The position numbers were made by a program, and so were the translations under genes. 64,000 nt of DNA, taken from contig NZ_LT732535.1 of the NCBI RefSeq assembly GCF_900156915.1, positions 1,691,332-1,755,331 on the forward strand, written 5' to 3'. This DNA is from Sediminibacillus massiliensis (GTDB lineage Bacteria; Bacillota; Bacilli; Bacillales; Amphibacillaceae). This document shows, piece by piece, positions 34,134 through 43,236 of this stretch. Within the stretch, counting starts at the first letter, position 1; each line of letters begins with the position of its first letter. The notes under the pieces were generated by a model that saw only the letters and a program-made list of their open reading frames with translations, was not told the origin of the DNA and did no database searches.

Positions 34134-35099
34134 ATGAAAACACTAGAAAAGGTTAGCAGCTTTGTCGGGAACACATTCGCGATCTGGGTATTGCTATTTG
34201 CGGTCTTATCCTTCCTTTTCCCTTCCGGATTCACCTGGATCGCTTCCTACATCACCATTTTATTGGGCATCATCATGTTCGGTATGGGGCTTACATTGTC
34301 AACCAGTGATTTTAAAGAAGCATTTAAGCGTCCAAAGGAAGTAGCGATCGGGGTGGTTGGCCAATTCACCATCATGCCTTTAATAGCCTTTGGGCTTGCA
34401 ACACTTTTGCCCGTTTCCGAGGAAGTCGCGGTCGGTGTTATCCTGGTTGGATGCTGTCCAGGAGGAACTTCTTCCAATGTTATGACTTTCTTGTCCAAAG
34501 GAGACACAGCCCTTTCTGTTTCAATTACTGCGGTATCAACCGTCTTGGCGCCTATTTTGACACCGGCACTGATCCTCCTGTTTGCCAGTCAGTGGCTCGC
34601 TGTTTCTGCAAGTGCTTTGTTTATCTCAATCGTCCAAATCGTATTGATACCAATAGTGTTGGGATTAGTCATCAAATCAATATTAAAAGACAAAGTGGAA
34701 GCAGGGGTAAAATCCATTCCATTGGTATCGGTAATCGGAATCGTAGCAATTGTAGCTGCAGTTGTCAGTGTCAATCAGGCCCAGATTGCTGAAACCGGTG
34801 CGCTTATTTTCGCAATTGTCGTCCTTCATAATGTATTAGGCTATATTATTGGATATGGATTAGGAAAGGTATTGAAAATGGGGCCAAAACAGCAAAAAGC
34901 TGTATCCATCGAGGTAGGAATGCAGAATTCCGGGCTGGGAGCAACACTGGCCACTGCCCATTTCAGTCCATTATCAGCAGTACCTAGCGCCATCTTTAGT
35001 GTCTGGCATAACATCTCAGGACCAATCATTGCAACTATCTTCCGGAAGCAACAGGAAAATGAAGATAATAATGACATGAATACACGGTTCACCGCCTGA
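34134..35099 (+). CDS. Bile acid:sodium symporter (BASS) family transporter, YocS-like
   Basis: The 321-residue membrane protein has nine or ten helices. BASS features are GMGLTLSTSDF near 60, VGCCPGGTSSNVMTFLSKGD near 110-130 (the crossover region that binds sodium and substrate), and SIEVGMQNSGLGATLATAHF near 270. The length matches B. subtilis YocS. Family members move organic anions such as bile acids, pantoate or keto acids with sodium; the substrate here is unknown. ATG 34134 follows AGAGGAG; the upstream ATG at 34101 lacks a site. Monocistronic. Confidence 0.93.
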   Translation: MKTLEKVSSFVGNTFAIWVLLFAVLSFLFPSGFTWIASYITILLGIIMFGMGLTLSTSDFKEAFKRPKEVAIGVVGQFTIMPLIAFGLATLLPVSEEVAVGVILVGCCPGGTSSNVMTFLSKGDTALSVSITAVSTVLAPILTPALILLFASQWLAVSASALFISIVQIVLIPIVLGLVIKSILKDKVEAGVKSIPLVSVIGIVAIVAAVVSVNQAQIAETGALIFAIVVLHNVLGYIIGYGLGKVLKMGPKQQKAVSIEVGMQNSGLGATLATAHFSPLSAVPSAIFSVWHNISGPIIATIFRKQQENEDNNDMNTRFTA

Positions 35100-35115
35100 G
35101 GCAACCAAGAAAAGT

Positions 35116-35158
35116 AAAAAAAGAGCTGCCGGGAATTTTAAACCGGCAGCTCTTTTTT
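35116..35158. terminator. Bidirectional terminator
   Basis: AAAAAAAGAGCTGCCGG pairs with CCGGCAGCTCTTTTTT. It serves the BASS gene and, on the other strand, the convergent FMN reductase gene. Confidence 0.9.
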
Positions 35159-35206
35159 ACAATCGTAAAATCGAGTGCATTCATCCATTTTAGATCATCA
35201 ATATCT

Positions 35207-35773
35207 TCAGAAATCGTATTGTGCTTCTTTTTCTTCTTTGATCTTGGCAAAAGTCTCCGCCAGAACAACGGTATCTTCCACCAATCGGTCAATCCTGAAC
35301 AAGACATCGTCATTGGTGATCTCTTTGCGATAAAAATCCTGCTCTTCGATAAATACATAGGTTTGAACCAGCTGTGCTTTCATATAAGCCAAAATCGGTT
35401 TTAATTGCTGTTCAACAATCAGATAATGCTTGGCAGATCCAGCTGTTGCAACCATGCTGACAACTTTGTCACGAAAGGCATTTACAGGAAGCAGGTCAAA
35501 AATATTTTTCAATGTAGCAGGTATGGACGCCTGGAAAATTGGTGTACCAATAATAATAGCATCAGCCTCCATAATTGCTTTTGTTACATATCCTGTGTCC
35601 CCTTCATACTCCAAGTAATTTCTTCCATCGCTGAATTGCACGTCATAATCTGCTAAGTCGATTAATGTCACTATTGTTTCCGGATATTTTTCAGAAAGAA
35701 ACTGTACAGTATAATCCATAGCTGTTCTCGTTTTCGAGCCGACATTCGAACCTGATAACGCTACAACCTTCAT
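35207..35773 (-). CDS. NADPH-dependent FMN reductase
   Basis: A 188-residue flavodoxin-fold reductase (SsuE/ArsH-like): ALSGSNVGSKTRTAMDY near the N terminus binds the FMN phosphate, and AIIIGTPIFQASIPATLKN near 75-95 is the family signature. It reduces FMN with NAD(P)H. The gene lies 13 bases after the LLM monooxygenase gene on the same strand, so it should supply reduced flavin to that enzyme as a two-component system. Confidence 0.93.
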   Translation of the reverse strand: MKVVALSGSNVGSKTRTAMDYTVQFLSEKYPETIVTLIDLADYDVQFSDGRNYLEYEGDTGYVTKAIMEADAIIIGTPIFQASIPATLKNIFDLLPVNAFRDKVVSMVATAGSAKHYLIVEQQLKPILAYMKAQLVQTYVFIEEQDFYRKEITNDDVLFRIDRLVEDTVVLAETFAKIKEEKEAQYDF

Positions 35774-35786
35774 ATTCTGTAACCCC

Positions 35787-36845
35787 CTACTTCTTCGCTG
35801 TATATTTTTTAATCGCAGGCAGGATTTCTGTGGCGATTAACTCAATATTTTTCTGCAAACGTTCAAACGGCACACCACCGAAGTCGATCTGAGCGATATA
35901 ACGTTGATGTCCGAACATTTCATGTTGATAAAGGATTTTCTCAATGATTTGCTGTGGACTTCCGATATTCATGATGTTATGTGGATCAACGCCCTGCGCG
36001 AAGTGTTGTTTCGGAAATCCTTGTCCATTCGTCCGCTTCATTCCTTCGTTAATATGTGGATACATATCCTTTAACGCCTGCTGGGAAGACTCTGCTGCAT
36101 AGAAGAAACCGGCAGTTGCAACAGGCAGCTCATCTGGATTGAATCCTTGACTCCTGGCCGCTTCTCGGTATGCATCAACCGTTCGTTTGAATACGGAGGC
36201 TGATCCTCCCAAATGTGCCATGAACATCGGCACTCCAGCATAACCTGCCCTTATTGCACTGGCTGGTGTTCCGCCGACTGCACGCCAAATCGGCATGGAT
36301 CCATTTTGAGGACGAGGCAGGACTTTGGCATTTCTTAATGGAGCCCTGAATTCTCCTGACCAGTTCACCACTTCTTCTTCATTTATCTTCCGTAATAAGT
36401 CAAACTTTTCTTCATATAGCCCTTCATAATCTTTCAAATCATACCCCAATAAATCAAACAAACCTATTCTGGATGCACGACCTGCTATTATTTCAGCGCG
36501 CCCCTTTGATATTAAATCCAGAGTCGCAAAGTCTTCATAAACCCGGACAGGATCAGAGGTGCTGATGATGGTTGAAGAACTCGCTATTTTAATGTTTTCC
36601 GTTGCTTGTGCAATCGCTGCAAGCACAACAGAATGCGCTTGGGTGGCAAAAAACTCCTGATGACTTTCACCTACACTAAAAAAGTCCAATCCTGCCTGAT
36701 CTGCCAGTCTGGCATATTCGATGATTTCCTGAATCCGTTCCTCTGCAGAGATTCTTTCACCGGTAACGGGATTTGGCAAATGATCCCCTAATGTATAAAT
36801 GCCAAACTCCAATCCTTTACTTTGATCGATACGATACTTTTCCAT
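35787..36845 (-). CDS. LLM class flavin-dependent oxidoreductase
   Basis: The 352-residue luciferase-like TIM barrel has LEFGIYTLGDHLPNP, GLDFFSVGESHQEFF, IISTSDPVRVYEDFATLD, and GRAEIIAGRASRIG. These are typical of bacterial LLM monooxygenases that use reduced FMN and oxygen. It is first in an operon with the FMN reductase. The substrate could be an alkyl compound, alkanesulfonate or xenobiotic; no sulfonate transport genes are near. The region upstream holds a partial repeat and then an HxlR gene in the opposite direction. Confidence 0.92.
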   Translation of the reverse strand: MEKYRIDQSKGLEFGIYTLGDHLPNPVTGERISAEERIQEIIEYARLADQAGLDFFSVGESHQEFFATQAHSVVLAAIAQATENIKIASSSTIISTSDPVRVYEDFATLDLISKGRAEIIAGRASRIGLFDLLGYDLKDYEGLYEEKFDLLRKINEEEVVNWSGEFRAPLRNAKVLPRPQNGSMPIWRAVGGTPASAIRAGYAGVPMFMAHLGGSASVFKRTVDAYREAARSQGFNPDELPVATAGFFYAAESSQQALKDMYPHINEGMKRTNGQGFPKQHFAQGVDPHNIMNIGSPQQIIEKILYQHEMFGHQRYIAQIDFGGVPFERLQKNIELIATEILPAIKKYTAKK

Positions 36846-36959
36846 GTAACAATCACCTGTCTTTCCTGGTATGTGTCCTTATATATTTTAAAAAATTCAT
36901 CTGTGTACAAGCCCTAATCGTTTATAAGTCCCTGTTGAGGGAGCCGCGTGAAAATTACT

Positions 36960-37120
36960 TTTTGTGACGTTTTCTCTCATTCTGATGTTTATTGAGTGTT
37001 GGTACTCGCTACGGCAGAACACTTCGCTTTCCGCGGGCACGGCCTCAGCCTCCTCATCAGCAAAGAGCGCTAATCTCAAAAGAATGGAAAGAAAGCCATA
37101 AAAGTTAGGTCGCAGTTATA
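36960..37120. repeat. Structured intergenic repeat, short copy 5
   Basis: This 160-bp deletion derivative keeps the two ends. The left reads GTACTCGCTACGGCAGAACA and continues CTTCGCTTTCCGCGGGCACG into GCCTCAGCCTCCTC. The right end reads GAATGGAAAGAAAGCCATAA and AGTTAGGTCGCAGTTATA. The middle of the long copies is missing. It lies between the LLM gene and the HxlR gene; no gene is present in 36846-37310. Confidence 0.8.
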
Positions 37121-37258
37121 TATTTTTGTAGCAACAATCGATGCTTTATGATAGAACAGAAAATATTAAATACATGGTAACAGGTGAGTAGATGTTTAAT
37201 ACCTTCCCTATTACCATTCCCAAATGTTATTATAGTTAATAATATTCCACATGATAAG

Positions 37259-37277
37259 TACGCACTTTAAAGTGGTA
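37259..37277 (+). promoter_or_regulatory. Candidate HxlR operator
   Basis: TACGCACTTTAAAGTGGTA is a palindrome broken only at one symmetric pair. It ends 33 bases upstream of the HxlR start and overlaps a possible -10 (TATAGT). Autoregulation is the likely use. Confidence 0.6.
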
Positions 37278-37310
37278 TAGTATCCCGAAAGATACTTAGG
37301 AGGAACAAAT

Positions 37311-37658
37311 ATGGAGAAAGTGCCAGAGAATTGCCAGGTCGAAGATGCACTTGGGATTTTGGTCGGAAAATGGAAGCCAATTATTTTATTATACCTGTTA
37401 CAACAAGGGACCAAACGGTTTAGCGAATTAAAACACAGCATGCCTGGCATCACCCAGAAAATGCTGACAAAGCAATTGCGCGAATTAGAGGAGGAGGATA
37501 TCATCGAACGAGTCGTGTATCCTCAAGTCCCCCCGAAAGTAGAGTACTCCATAACCGAGTATGGCAGAAGTTTGGAACCGATATTAGAAGCAATGCATGA
37601 ATGGGGTAAGAAACATACATTGCATAAACAGAACAAATGGAAAAATAAAAGTTCCTGA
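37311..37658 (+). CDS. HxlR family transcriptional regulator
   Basis: The 115-residue winged-helix protein has the HxlR pattern: [19 protein letters not shown] near the N terminus, [20 protein letters not shown] as the recognition helix region, and [16 protein letters not shown] in the wing and dimer part. A single N-terminal Cys (near residue 7) is at the place used for redox or electrophile sensing in HypR/YodB-type members. The start has AGGAGG upstream. The gene is followed by a DsbA-family gene on the same strand and lies opposite the flavin monooxygenase operon; both are plausible targets. Confidence 0.92.
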   Translation: MEKVPENCQVEDALGILVGKWKPIILLYLLQQGTKRFSELKHSMPGITQKMLTKQLRELEEEDIIERVVYPQVPPKVEYSITEYGRSLEPILEAMHEWGKKHTLHKQNKWKNKSS

Positions 37659-37751
37659 AAAAAGCTGCCTTTCGCCTGAGCAGGCTTTTATAGCCTTGCA
37701 CTCTGCATATGCTACAATAGCAACAATGATTCGGGAAAATCGAGGTGGTCA

Positions 37752-38492
37752 ATGATGAAAATTGAAATCTGGTCAGACTTTGTCTGTCCATTTTGTTATA
37801 TCGGCAAACGGAGATTGGAAATCGCGCTCGACCAGTTTCCACATAAAGACCAAGTTGACATTGAATATAAAAGTTTTGAATTAGACCCAGAAGCACCGAC
37901 ACATACAGACCAGAGCATTTATGAAGCACTTGCTGCCAAATTCGGAACAAGCGAAGCGCAAGTAAAACAAATGAATAAAGGACTTATCCAACAAGCTGCA
38001 GAAATTGGTCTCACCTATCATTACGATAATATGAAACCAACCAATACATTTTATGCCCATAGACTGGCCAAATACGCGAAAACGCTTGGCAAAGAAGCTA
38101 TCCTCACAGAAAAGTTGTTATACGGATATTTCACAGACTCCAGGAATGTGGGGGATATTGATACACTTTCTGAAATTGCTGAAGATACAGGTATCGACAA
38201 AATGAAAGCTTTGAGAGTTTTAAAAGATGATAATGCATATGCGGAAGAAGTAAGACAAGATGAAAACCAGGCAAGACAACTGGGAATTTCAGGAGTTCCG
38301 TATTTTGTCATTAATCAAAAATACGTCATTTCCGGTGCCCAGCCTCAAAGTACTTTTTCTTCTGCTCTTCAAAAAATTTGGGAAGAAGAAAAAGCTAAGA
38401 CAGAATTCCAGGACCTGTCAGCTAGCAGCGGAGAAGATACAGTTTGTACTGATACGGATTGTATCGTACCACCCATTAACAACAATGATTAG
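37752..38492 (+). CDS. DsbA family oxidoreductase (FrnE-like)
   Basis: The 246-residue cytoplasmic thioredoxin-fold protein begins MKIEIWSDFVCPFCYIGKRR. It has the CPFC redox pair, an inserted helical domain, and the cis-Pro loop at GISGVPYFVINQ near 178. No signal peptide is present. FrnE-type proteins act as disulfide isomerases or oxidoreductases in oxidative or dithiol stress. The C terminus ends with CTDTDCIVPP, an extra Cys pair as in Deinococcus FrnE. It lies 93 bases after the HxlR gene, so a shared redox response is likely. Confidence 0.92.
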   Translation: MMKIEIWSDFVCPFCYIGKRRLEIALDQFPHKDQVDIEYKSFELDPEAPTHTDQSIYEALAAKFGTSEAQVKQMNKGLIQQAAEIGLTYHYDNMKPTNTFYAHRLAKYAKTLGKEAILTEKLLYGYFTDSRNVGDIDTLSEIAEDTGIDKMKALRVLKDDNAYAEEVRQDENQARQLGISGVPYFVINQKYVISGAQPQSTFSSALQKIWEEEKAKTEFQDLSASSGEDTVCTDTDCIVPPINNND

Positions 38493-38506
38493 ATGTTTTA
38501 CGTCTG

Positions 38507-38546
38507 TAAAAAAATCCTCTTCCAAATATGTTTTGGAGGAGGATTT
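38507..38546. terminator. Terminator between the FrnE-like gene and arsB
   Basis: AAATCCTCTTCCAAA pairs with TTTGGAGGAGGATTT with one G-T-type change. The longer T-run is on the minus strand, so it best fits arsB; it can also act after the plus-strand gene. Confidence 0.75.
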
Positions 38547-38643
38547 CAATAATGAATGGTTAGTTTGGTGATTTATTTGGTAATACTGGTTCCCCATATA
38601 CCTTCAACAACCACTAAGTGATAAATTTTCTAGTGTCTACCAC

Positions 38644-39942
38644 TCAAAGTGCTAAAAGTGTTAAATACAACCCTAACAATGTAATAAATAGTATCGGTAT
38701 CGTTAAGATAATCCCTGTTTTGAAATATGTTCCCCAAGAAATTTTGACTCCTTTCTGTGACAAGACATGAAGCCACAATAATGTCGCAAGGGAACCAATC
38801 GGGGTGATTTTCGGACCTAAATCAGAACCGATCACATTTGCATAAACCAATGCTTCCCTCATCACACCGGAAGTTTCGGTATCCGCAATTGCAATGGCAT
38901 CGATCATGACTGTCGGCATATTGTTCATTATTGAAGAAAGTATAGCAGCAATGAATCCCATTGCTATCGTTGCCACAAACAAACCTTGTTCGGCACTTGC
39001 CTCGATCAATCCTGCCAGCAAATCAGTCAATCCGGCATTTCTAAGGCCGAAGACAACAACATACATGCCGATAGAGAAGAAGACAATTTCCCATGGAGCT
39101 CCTTTGATGACAGCTTTTGTATTGACTTCCTTACTCTTTCTTGCCATCAGTAAGAAAAAGATCGCGATGATTCCAGCGACTATGGAAACTGGAAGAGTTA
39201 TAAATTCACTGACAAAATAACCGACTAGCAGTACTGCCAGTACATACCAGGAAAGATGGAACATTCTCAAGTCTTTGATTGCTTCTGCTGGTTTCTTCAG
39301 TTGTGATAGATTGTATTGTTTAGGAATACTTTTTCTAAAATAAATCAATAAGACCACAATTGTTGCAGCAAGTGAAAAAAAGTTCGGTATAATCATTCGT
39401 GAGGCATATTCAACAAAGCCTATATTGAAGAAATCTGCTGAAACAATGTTTACCAAGTTACTGACAATTAAAGGCAAGGAGGTTGTATCGGCAATAAACC
39501 CGCTTGCCATGATAAAAGGAAAGATCATTTTTTCTTGGAAATTCAAGTTACGGACCATGGCCAAAACAATCGGCGTCAGGATAAGCGCCGCACCGTCATT
39601 TGCAAAAAAGGCTGCCACCACTGCACCTAAAAGACTGACATATACAAACATCTTTATTCCATTCCCTTTTGCAGCCCTGGCCATATGTAAAGCGGCCCAT
39701 TCAAAAAATCCTATTTCATCCAATATTAAAGAAATAAGGATTATTACTACAAAGGCGAGCGTTGCATTCCAGACAATCTGCGTTACTTCTATTACATCGT
39801 TAAATCCTACTACTCCTACTAACAGAGCAAGAATAGCACCACCACAAGCTGACCACCCAATGGATAACCCTTTTGGCTGCCAAATAACCAAAATTAAAGT
39901 AGCCAGGAATATGATGGATGCTAGTATGACTGAAGCTGACAA
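38644..39942 (-). CDS. arsB: ArsB-type arsenite efflux membrane protein
   Basis: The 432-residue protein has about twelve helices of the ion-transporter (ArsB/NhaD) superfamily. Visible stretches are [19 protein letters not shown] near 110-130, [20 protein letters not shown] near 145-165, and [18 protein letters not shown] near 330, with [20 protein letters not shown] near 375-395. These match ArsB closely. It extrudes arsenite or antimonite, driven by the membrane potential or with an ArsA ATPase. It forms an operon with arsR, 19 bases upstream. No arsC or arsA is in the window. Confidence 0.93.
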   Translation of the reverse strand: MSASVILASIIFLATLILVIWQPKGLSIGWSACGGAILALLVGVVGFNDVIEVTQIVWNATLAFVVIILISLILDEIGFFEWAALHMARAAKGNGIKMFVYVSLLGAVVAAFFANDGAALILTPIVLAMVRNLNFQEKMIFPFIMASGFIADTTSLPLIVSNLVNIVSADFFNIGFVEYASRMIIPNFFSLAATIVVLLIYFRKSIPKQYNLSQLKKPAEAIKDLRMFHLSWYVLAVLLVGYFVSEFITLPVSIVAGIIAIFFLLMARKSKEVNTKAVIKGAPWEIVFFSIGMYVVVFGLRNAGLTDLLAGLIEASAEQGLFVATIAMGFIAAILSSIMNNMPTVMIDAIAIADTETSGVMREALVYANVIGSDLGPKITPIGSLATLLWLHVLSQKGVKISWGTYFKTGIILTIPILFITLLGLYLTLLAL

Positions 39943-39961
39943 AATCGTTTCCCCCTCTTAA

Positions 39962-40306
39962 TTAGCAACAAGTTATTCTCGTTCCATTCTTTTCTAATTC
40001 TCTTAGTTTGTATCCTTGATCGGGAAGCTGCTTTAGGACAGATTCCACAAAGGAATAATATTCATTGTCTTTATTGATCGAGTAAAAAATCCACTGACCC
40101 TTTCTCTCTTCTTTAACCAATCCGACATCTCGTAATTTTCGAAGATGCTGACTGATTGATGGTTGACTAGTTTGGAAAATCTCTACAAACTCACAGACAC
40201 AACAGTCACTATCATCAAGAATCTTAACCATCGTGAGTCTCGTCTTATCACCAAGCAATTTTAAAATCATGGCCGCCTTTTCCATTTCGATTGTTGTTTT
40301 TGTCAT
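39962..40306 (-). CDS. arsR: ArsR family regulator of the ars operon
   Basis: The 114-residue winged-helix repressor carries CCVCEFVEIFQTSQPSISQH: the As(III)-binding CxC (Cys36, Cys38) at the start of the recognition helix, then the recognition segment. Two further Cys close the protein (ITCC) and may add to metalloid binding. It should repress arsR-arsB until arsenite or antimonite binds. The palindrome at 40348-40369 overlapping its promoter is the likely operator. Confidence 0.95.
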   Translation of the reverse strand: MTKTTIEMEKAAMILKLLGDKTRLTMVKILDDSDCCVCEFVEIFQTSQPSISQHLRKLRDVGLVKEERKGQWIFYSINKDNEYYSFVESVLKQLPDQGYKLRELEKNGTRITCC

Positions 40307-40347
40307 GACAAAACATCTCCTTTTTCATTCGTATATTAATATATAAT

Positions 40348-40369
40348 AATTTGCTTATATAAGCAAATT
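40348..40369 (-). promoter_or_regulatory. ArsR operator in the arsRB promoter
   Basis: AATTTGCTTATATAAGCAAATT is a perfect 22-bp palindrome. On the minus strand it directly follows TTGACA (a -35 element near 40372), and an AT-rich -10 region lies after it, so the operator occupies the promoter spacer. Confidence 0.85.
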
Positions 40370-40470
40370 GTCAAGCCTTGTGAGCTTGGTAGTAACTTTA
40401 TTCAAAAGAGTGGATATTTTATTATTTTTCCATCCAAAATAAAGAAGAAATGACAGGGAGGTAATGAACA

Positions 40471-40620
40471 ATGAACAAAGATGAACGGAAAAGAGCTTTC
40501 AGGGAAGTCATGGCTGCTAAAGGTCTTTTAGCCCCCCTTGACTCTCCATTTCAAAGTACCAAAAATAAAACGTCACAGCTAAATGAACAGGACGGCATCC
40601 AAACAAAAAGACCCCAATAA
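40471..40620 (+). CDS. Small hypothetical protein
   Basis: A 49-residue ORF begins MNKDERKRAFREVMAAKGLL with GGGAGG upstream, then a polar tail rich in Lys, Gln and Asn. A strong terminator follows within a few bases, which supports a real transcription unit. The N-terminal amphipathic helix is the only visible structure. I do not recognise the family. Confidence 0.65.
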   Translation: MNKDERKRAFREVMAAKGLLAPLDSPFQSTKNKTSQLNEQDGIQTKRPQ

Positions 40621-40622
40621 CC

Positions 40623-40656
40623 AAAAAAGGCGAATCCTTCAGGAGCCGCCTTTTTT
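40623..40656 (+). terminator. Terminator of the small ORF
   Basis: AAAAAAGGCG and CGCCTTTTTT form the stem, with inner pairing of TCCT and AGGA. Confidence 0.85.
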
Positions 40657-40700
40657 CTGTATGACTATATTCTAGTAAATGGTGCACAAAATAGATATAA

Positions 40701-41560
40701 TGCGACATAACTAGCTTCACTAAACGTGGCTTTCTACCATCCTTTTCTGATTAAGAGGTGGTCCAGCGCTGCGGAAAAACACTCGCTTTCCGTGGGGAAC
40801 GCTTCAGCCTCCTCGGGAAAAGAGCCCTGCGGGGTCTTCAGACTGTTCCTTTCCCACTGGACTTTGAAAAGGCCTCGATGAATTTACACGACACGCAGAA
40901 AATCGAACTTTATTTTCAAGGAGTCTCGCATTTTTCCGCAGCTTGGTATAGTTTTTCTGATTAGGCGAGAAGGGATCCTGGTATATGTCTAACAAGGCTC
41001 TCCTTAACAAAAATGGAGAAAAATCTTACGTAGCGAGAGGCAGAACCCTAAGACCCTTGCAGAACAGCATTTACTAATATCCGAAGTCCAATATCTTAAA
41101 AGGCATCCCATCAATTTATACGGCAAGAAAAAAATCGAACTACATAGTAGCATAAATAATTTCCGCTGCCTAACATAGATCTTTGATTAATTGAGATGAC
41201 ATCCTATAATTTCACTAAAATCGAAATTCAGAAAATCCCTACCAGCGAAGGCAGAACACACAGACTCCTCGAAAATACAAAACGATTTTCTTCGTGCGAT
41301 GCCATGCTGACGAAGCTTTCCTTATCCTGTGGGAATAGCGCAGGTCTTAGATGGGACAAGTAATCGCAGTCCCAAATGTTCTTCGATGGGGCGAGTAATC
41401 GCAGTCCCAAAGGGAGCAAGGAAGCTTATTCTAGTATTCCCCTGGCTGAGGCCGTGCCCGCGGAAAGCGAAGTGTTCTGCCGCAGCGAGTATATCCTTTT
41501 CACTATCATCAGAACGTAAGGAAGTCTCACTAAAGTGAATTTTCACTAGTTCGCATTTCC
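40701..41560. repeat. Structured intergenic repeat, copies 6 and 7 in opposite orientation
   Basis: An 860-bp block is bounded by TGCGACATAAC and GTTCGCATTT. The left unit (to about 41000) is the reverse complement of the copy 2 type, including the long insert. The right unit (about 41220-41560) runs forward, is more diverged, and holds two hairpin units with TGGGAC or TGGGGC, AGTAATCGCA and GTCCCA at 41352-41374 and 41387-41409. It also contains GCGGAAAGCGAAGTGTTCTG, as in copies 1 and 5. The middle (about 41000-41220) has decayed repeat pieces. No gene is supported in 40657-41649. Confidence 0.85.
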
Positions 41561-41632
41561 CCTCTTCTTTGAAACTTTATAGAACAAGTGACAAGTGCTC
41601 ACGAAGACGCGAGTTACTGCAGTTGATTAATG

Positions 41633-41671
41633 TGAAAGAAAAGCCAGCTTTAATCGCGTGGCCTTTCTTTC
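41633..41671 (-). terminator. Terminator overlapping the end of nhaC
   Basis: Minus strand: GAAAGAAAGGCCA faces TGGCTTTTCTTTC; the stop codon of the antiporter gene lies in the loop region. Confidence 0.6.
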
Positions 41672-43125
41672 AGCTCTTCTCCTCTTTTACCTTCGTACCG
41701 CAATCCCCAGCCGGTAATTGCAGCAATAAACATGACAATTACAAGGAACCAGCCCTGAAATACAAATGGAAAAACAGCAGTTGGTTCTACAACTGGAAGC
41801 CAGTCATACTGCTCTTGCATCATTTTAATTGTAGACCACCCTAATAAAACCGGTGCCCCCCATGGAAAAATATAACCAAGAGCCGATGTCAGTGCATCAA
41901 GCATGTTCGCCCTTCTATATCGATGTATCTGGTACTTTTCCCCAAGTTCTTTTACAAACGGAGCAGCGGCTATTTCCGCAGCGGTATTAATAGTAATTGC
42001 ACTGTTCATTAAGGCTACGATTCCCCAGATGGAAAGTTCGGCACGTCGGATAGAGGACTTCACCCATTTCACCAAGCCGCTCATCACTGCTTCCATTGTT
42101 CCGCCAAGCCTTAGCAAGTGTGCAGCTGCCACAATGAGCAAGATCAGAATTGCCATATTTATATAGCCTGATATACCGCTGATCAAAGCACCTTCTACGA
42201 CAGCATCTGATTCCGGGTTAAAGCGGATAATATCTCCTAATGTACCCAGATTCATGAGCAATATCAAAGGAACCGCGGAGACTATCCCCCATGTTAGTGA
42301 TGTAATGAGATGCTGTCCGGATAAAGCAAGGATGAGAACAACCGCAAAAGGTATCAACATTACCAAGCCTGCAGGGTTCGTCGAGCCGGACATTTCTGCA
42401 ATCGCGGCCTCGTTTGTATGTGCGGCTTCTCCCCCGCCAAAAACGGCAAATAGAATGGCGGCAGGCACAGCTGCCAGAATGGAATATTTGAACCTGGAAC
42501 GAACAACTCCCGGGACATCCGCATCCTGAGTAGTAGCCGATACGATTGTTGTATCAGATACAGGTGCCAGATTATCACCGAACACAGCCCCAGCCAGAAT
42601 AGCTGCAAACAGCATAACAGGATCGGCTTCCACCGCAATGCCAGCAGGATACATTAACGTACAAAAAGCTACTGTAGTACCATAGCCTGTCCCGACTGCT
42701 GTAGAAAAGGTTGCTGCAAGAAGAAACGTAAGGGCAACGAACAAACCTCCTGTAAGACCAGTGACAGCTCCAATCCAGACAAGCCCCTCAACCAATCCTC
42801 CGACTTGCAGCACTTGTGAGAACATACCCGCATAGAACCAGGCAACCATGGCTATAACACCGATTGGTTGAGCCAATCCATCAAATAATCCTTGTGCATA
42901 ATCCTCCCACTTACTTTTACAAAAGAACAAACCTAGGGTAAGGCCAATAACCGCCCCCATAACCAGACCAATTTCAGATGACATTTGGAGCACACTTGTC
43001 GTAATAGCCCAGATAACAAAAAATAGTAACGGGACCGCCGCCCCGAATGCTCCTGTTCTAAATTCTAATTTCTGTACACGCGAATTACCAACTGCGCGTG
43101 CAAGTTCTTCATTACTTTTCTCCAT
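41650..43125 (-). CDS. NhaC-family Na+/H+ antiporter
   Basis: The 491-residue membrane protein has about twelve helices of the NhaC superfamily. Characteristic stretches are FSTAVGTGYGTTVAFCTLMY near 150, VFGDNLAPVSDTTIVSATTQ near 180-205 (GDNxxPxSDT is the family core), and INTAAEIAAAPFVKELGEKY near 395. It exchanges sodium, or an organic ion pair as in malate-lactate members, for protons. With the BCCT carriers it fits a salt-adapted host. The ATG at 43125 follows GGAGGTA; the TTG at 43140 precedes it. Monocistronic. Confidence 0.92.
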   Translation of the reverse strand: MEKSNEELARAVGNSRVQKLEFRTGAFGAAVPLLFFVIWAITTSVLQMSSEIGLVMGAVIGLTLGLFFCKSKWEDYAQGLFDGLAQPIGVIAMVAWFYAGMFSQVLQVGGLVEGLVWIGAVTGLTGGLFVALTFLLAATFSTAVGTGYGTTVAFCTLMYPAGIAVEADPVMLFAAILAGAVFGDNLAPVSDTTIVSATTQDADVPGVVRSRFKYSILAAVPAAILFAVFGGGEAAHTNEAAIAEMSGSTNPAGLVMLIPFAVVLILALSGQHLITSLTWGIVSAVPLILLMNLGTLGDIIRFNPESDAVVEGALISGISGYINMAILILLIVAAAHLLRLGGTMEAVMSGLVKWVKSSIRRAELSIWGIVALMNSAITINTAAEIAAAPFVKELGEKYQIHRYRRANMLDALTSALGYIFPWGAPVLLGWSTIKMMQEQYDWLPVVEPTAVFPFVFQGWFLVIVMFIAAITGWGLRYEGKRGEELKERPRD

Positions 43126-43236
43126 CATTACCTCCTGCAATATAAATCTCTAATGGGAAATATTTTATCAGAGAAAAATCAGAATAGAAACAGATTGCTC
43201 CGACTCCCTATCTGACAATTAATGGTTTTTCCAAAT

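Noticed and set aside
39425-39961. 178-codon plus-strand ORF antisense to arsB
   Set aside because: Hydrophobic helices on one strand often leave long open frames on the other. It has no start signal, and arsB is clear.
40758-41546. Several ORFs of 63-74 codons on both strands
   Set aside because: They are by-products of repeat copies 6 and 7 and have no start signals.
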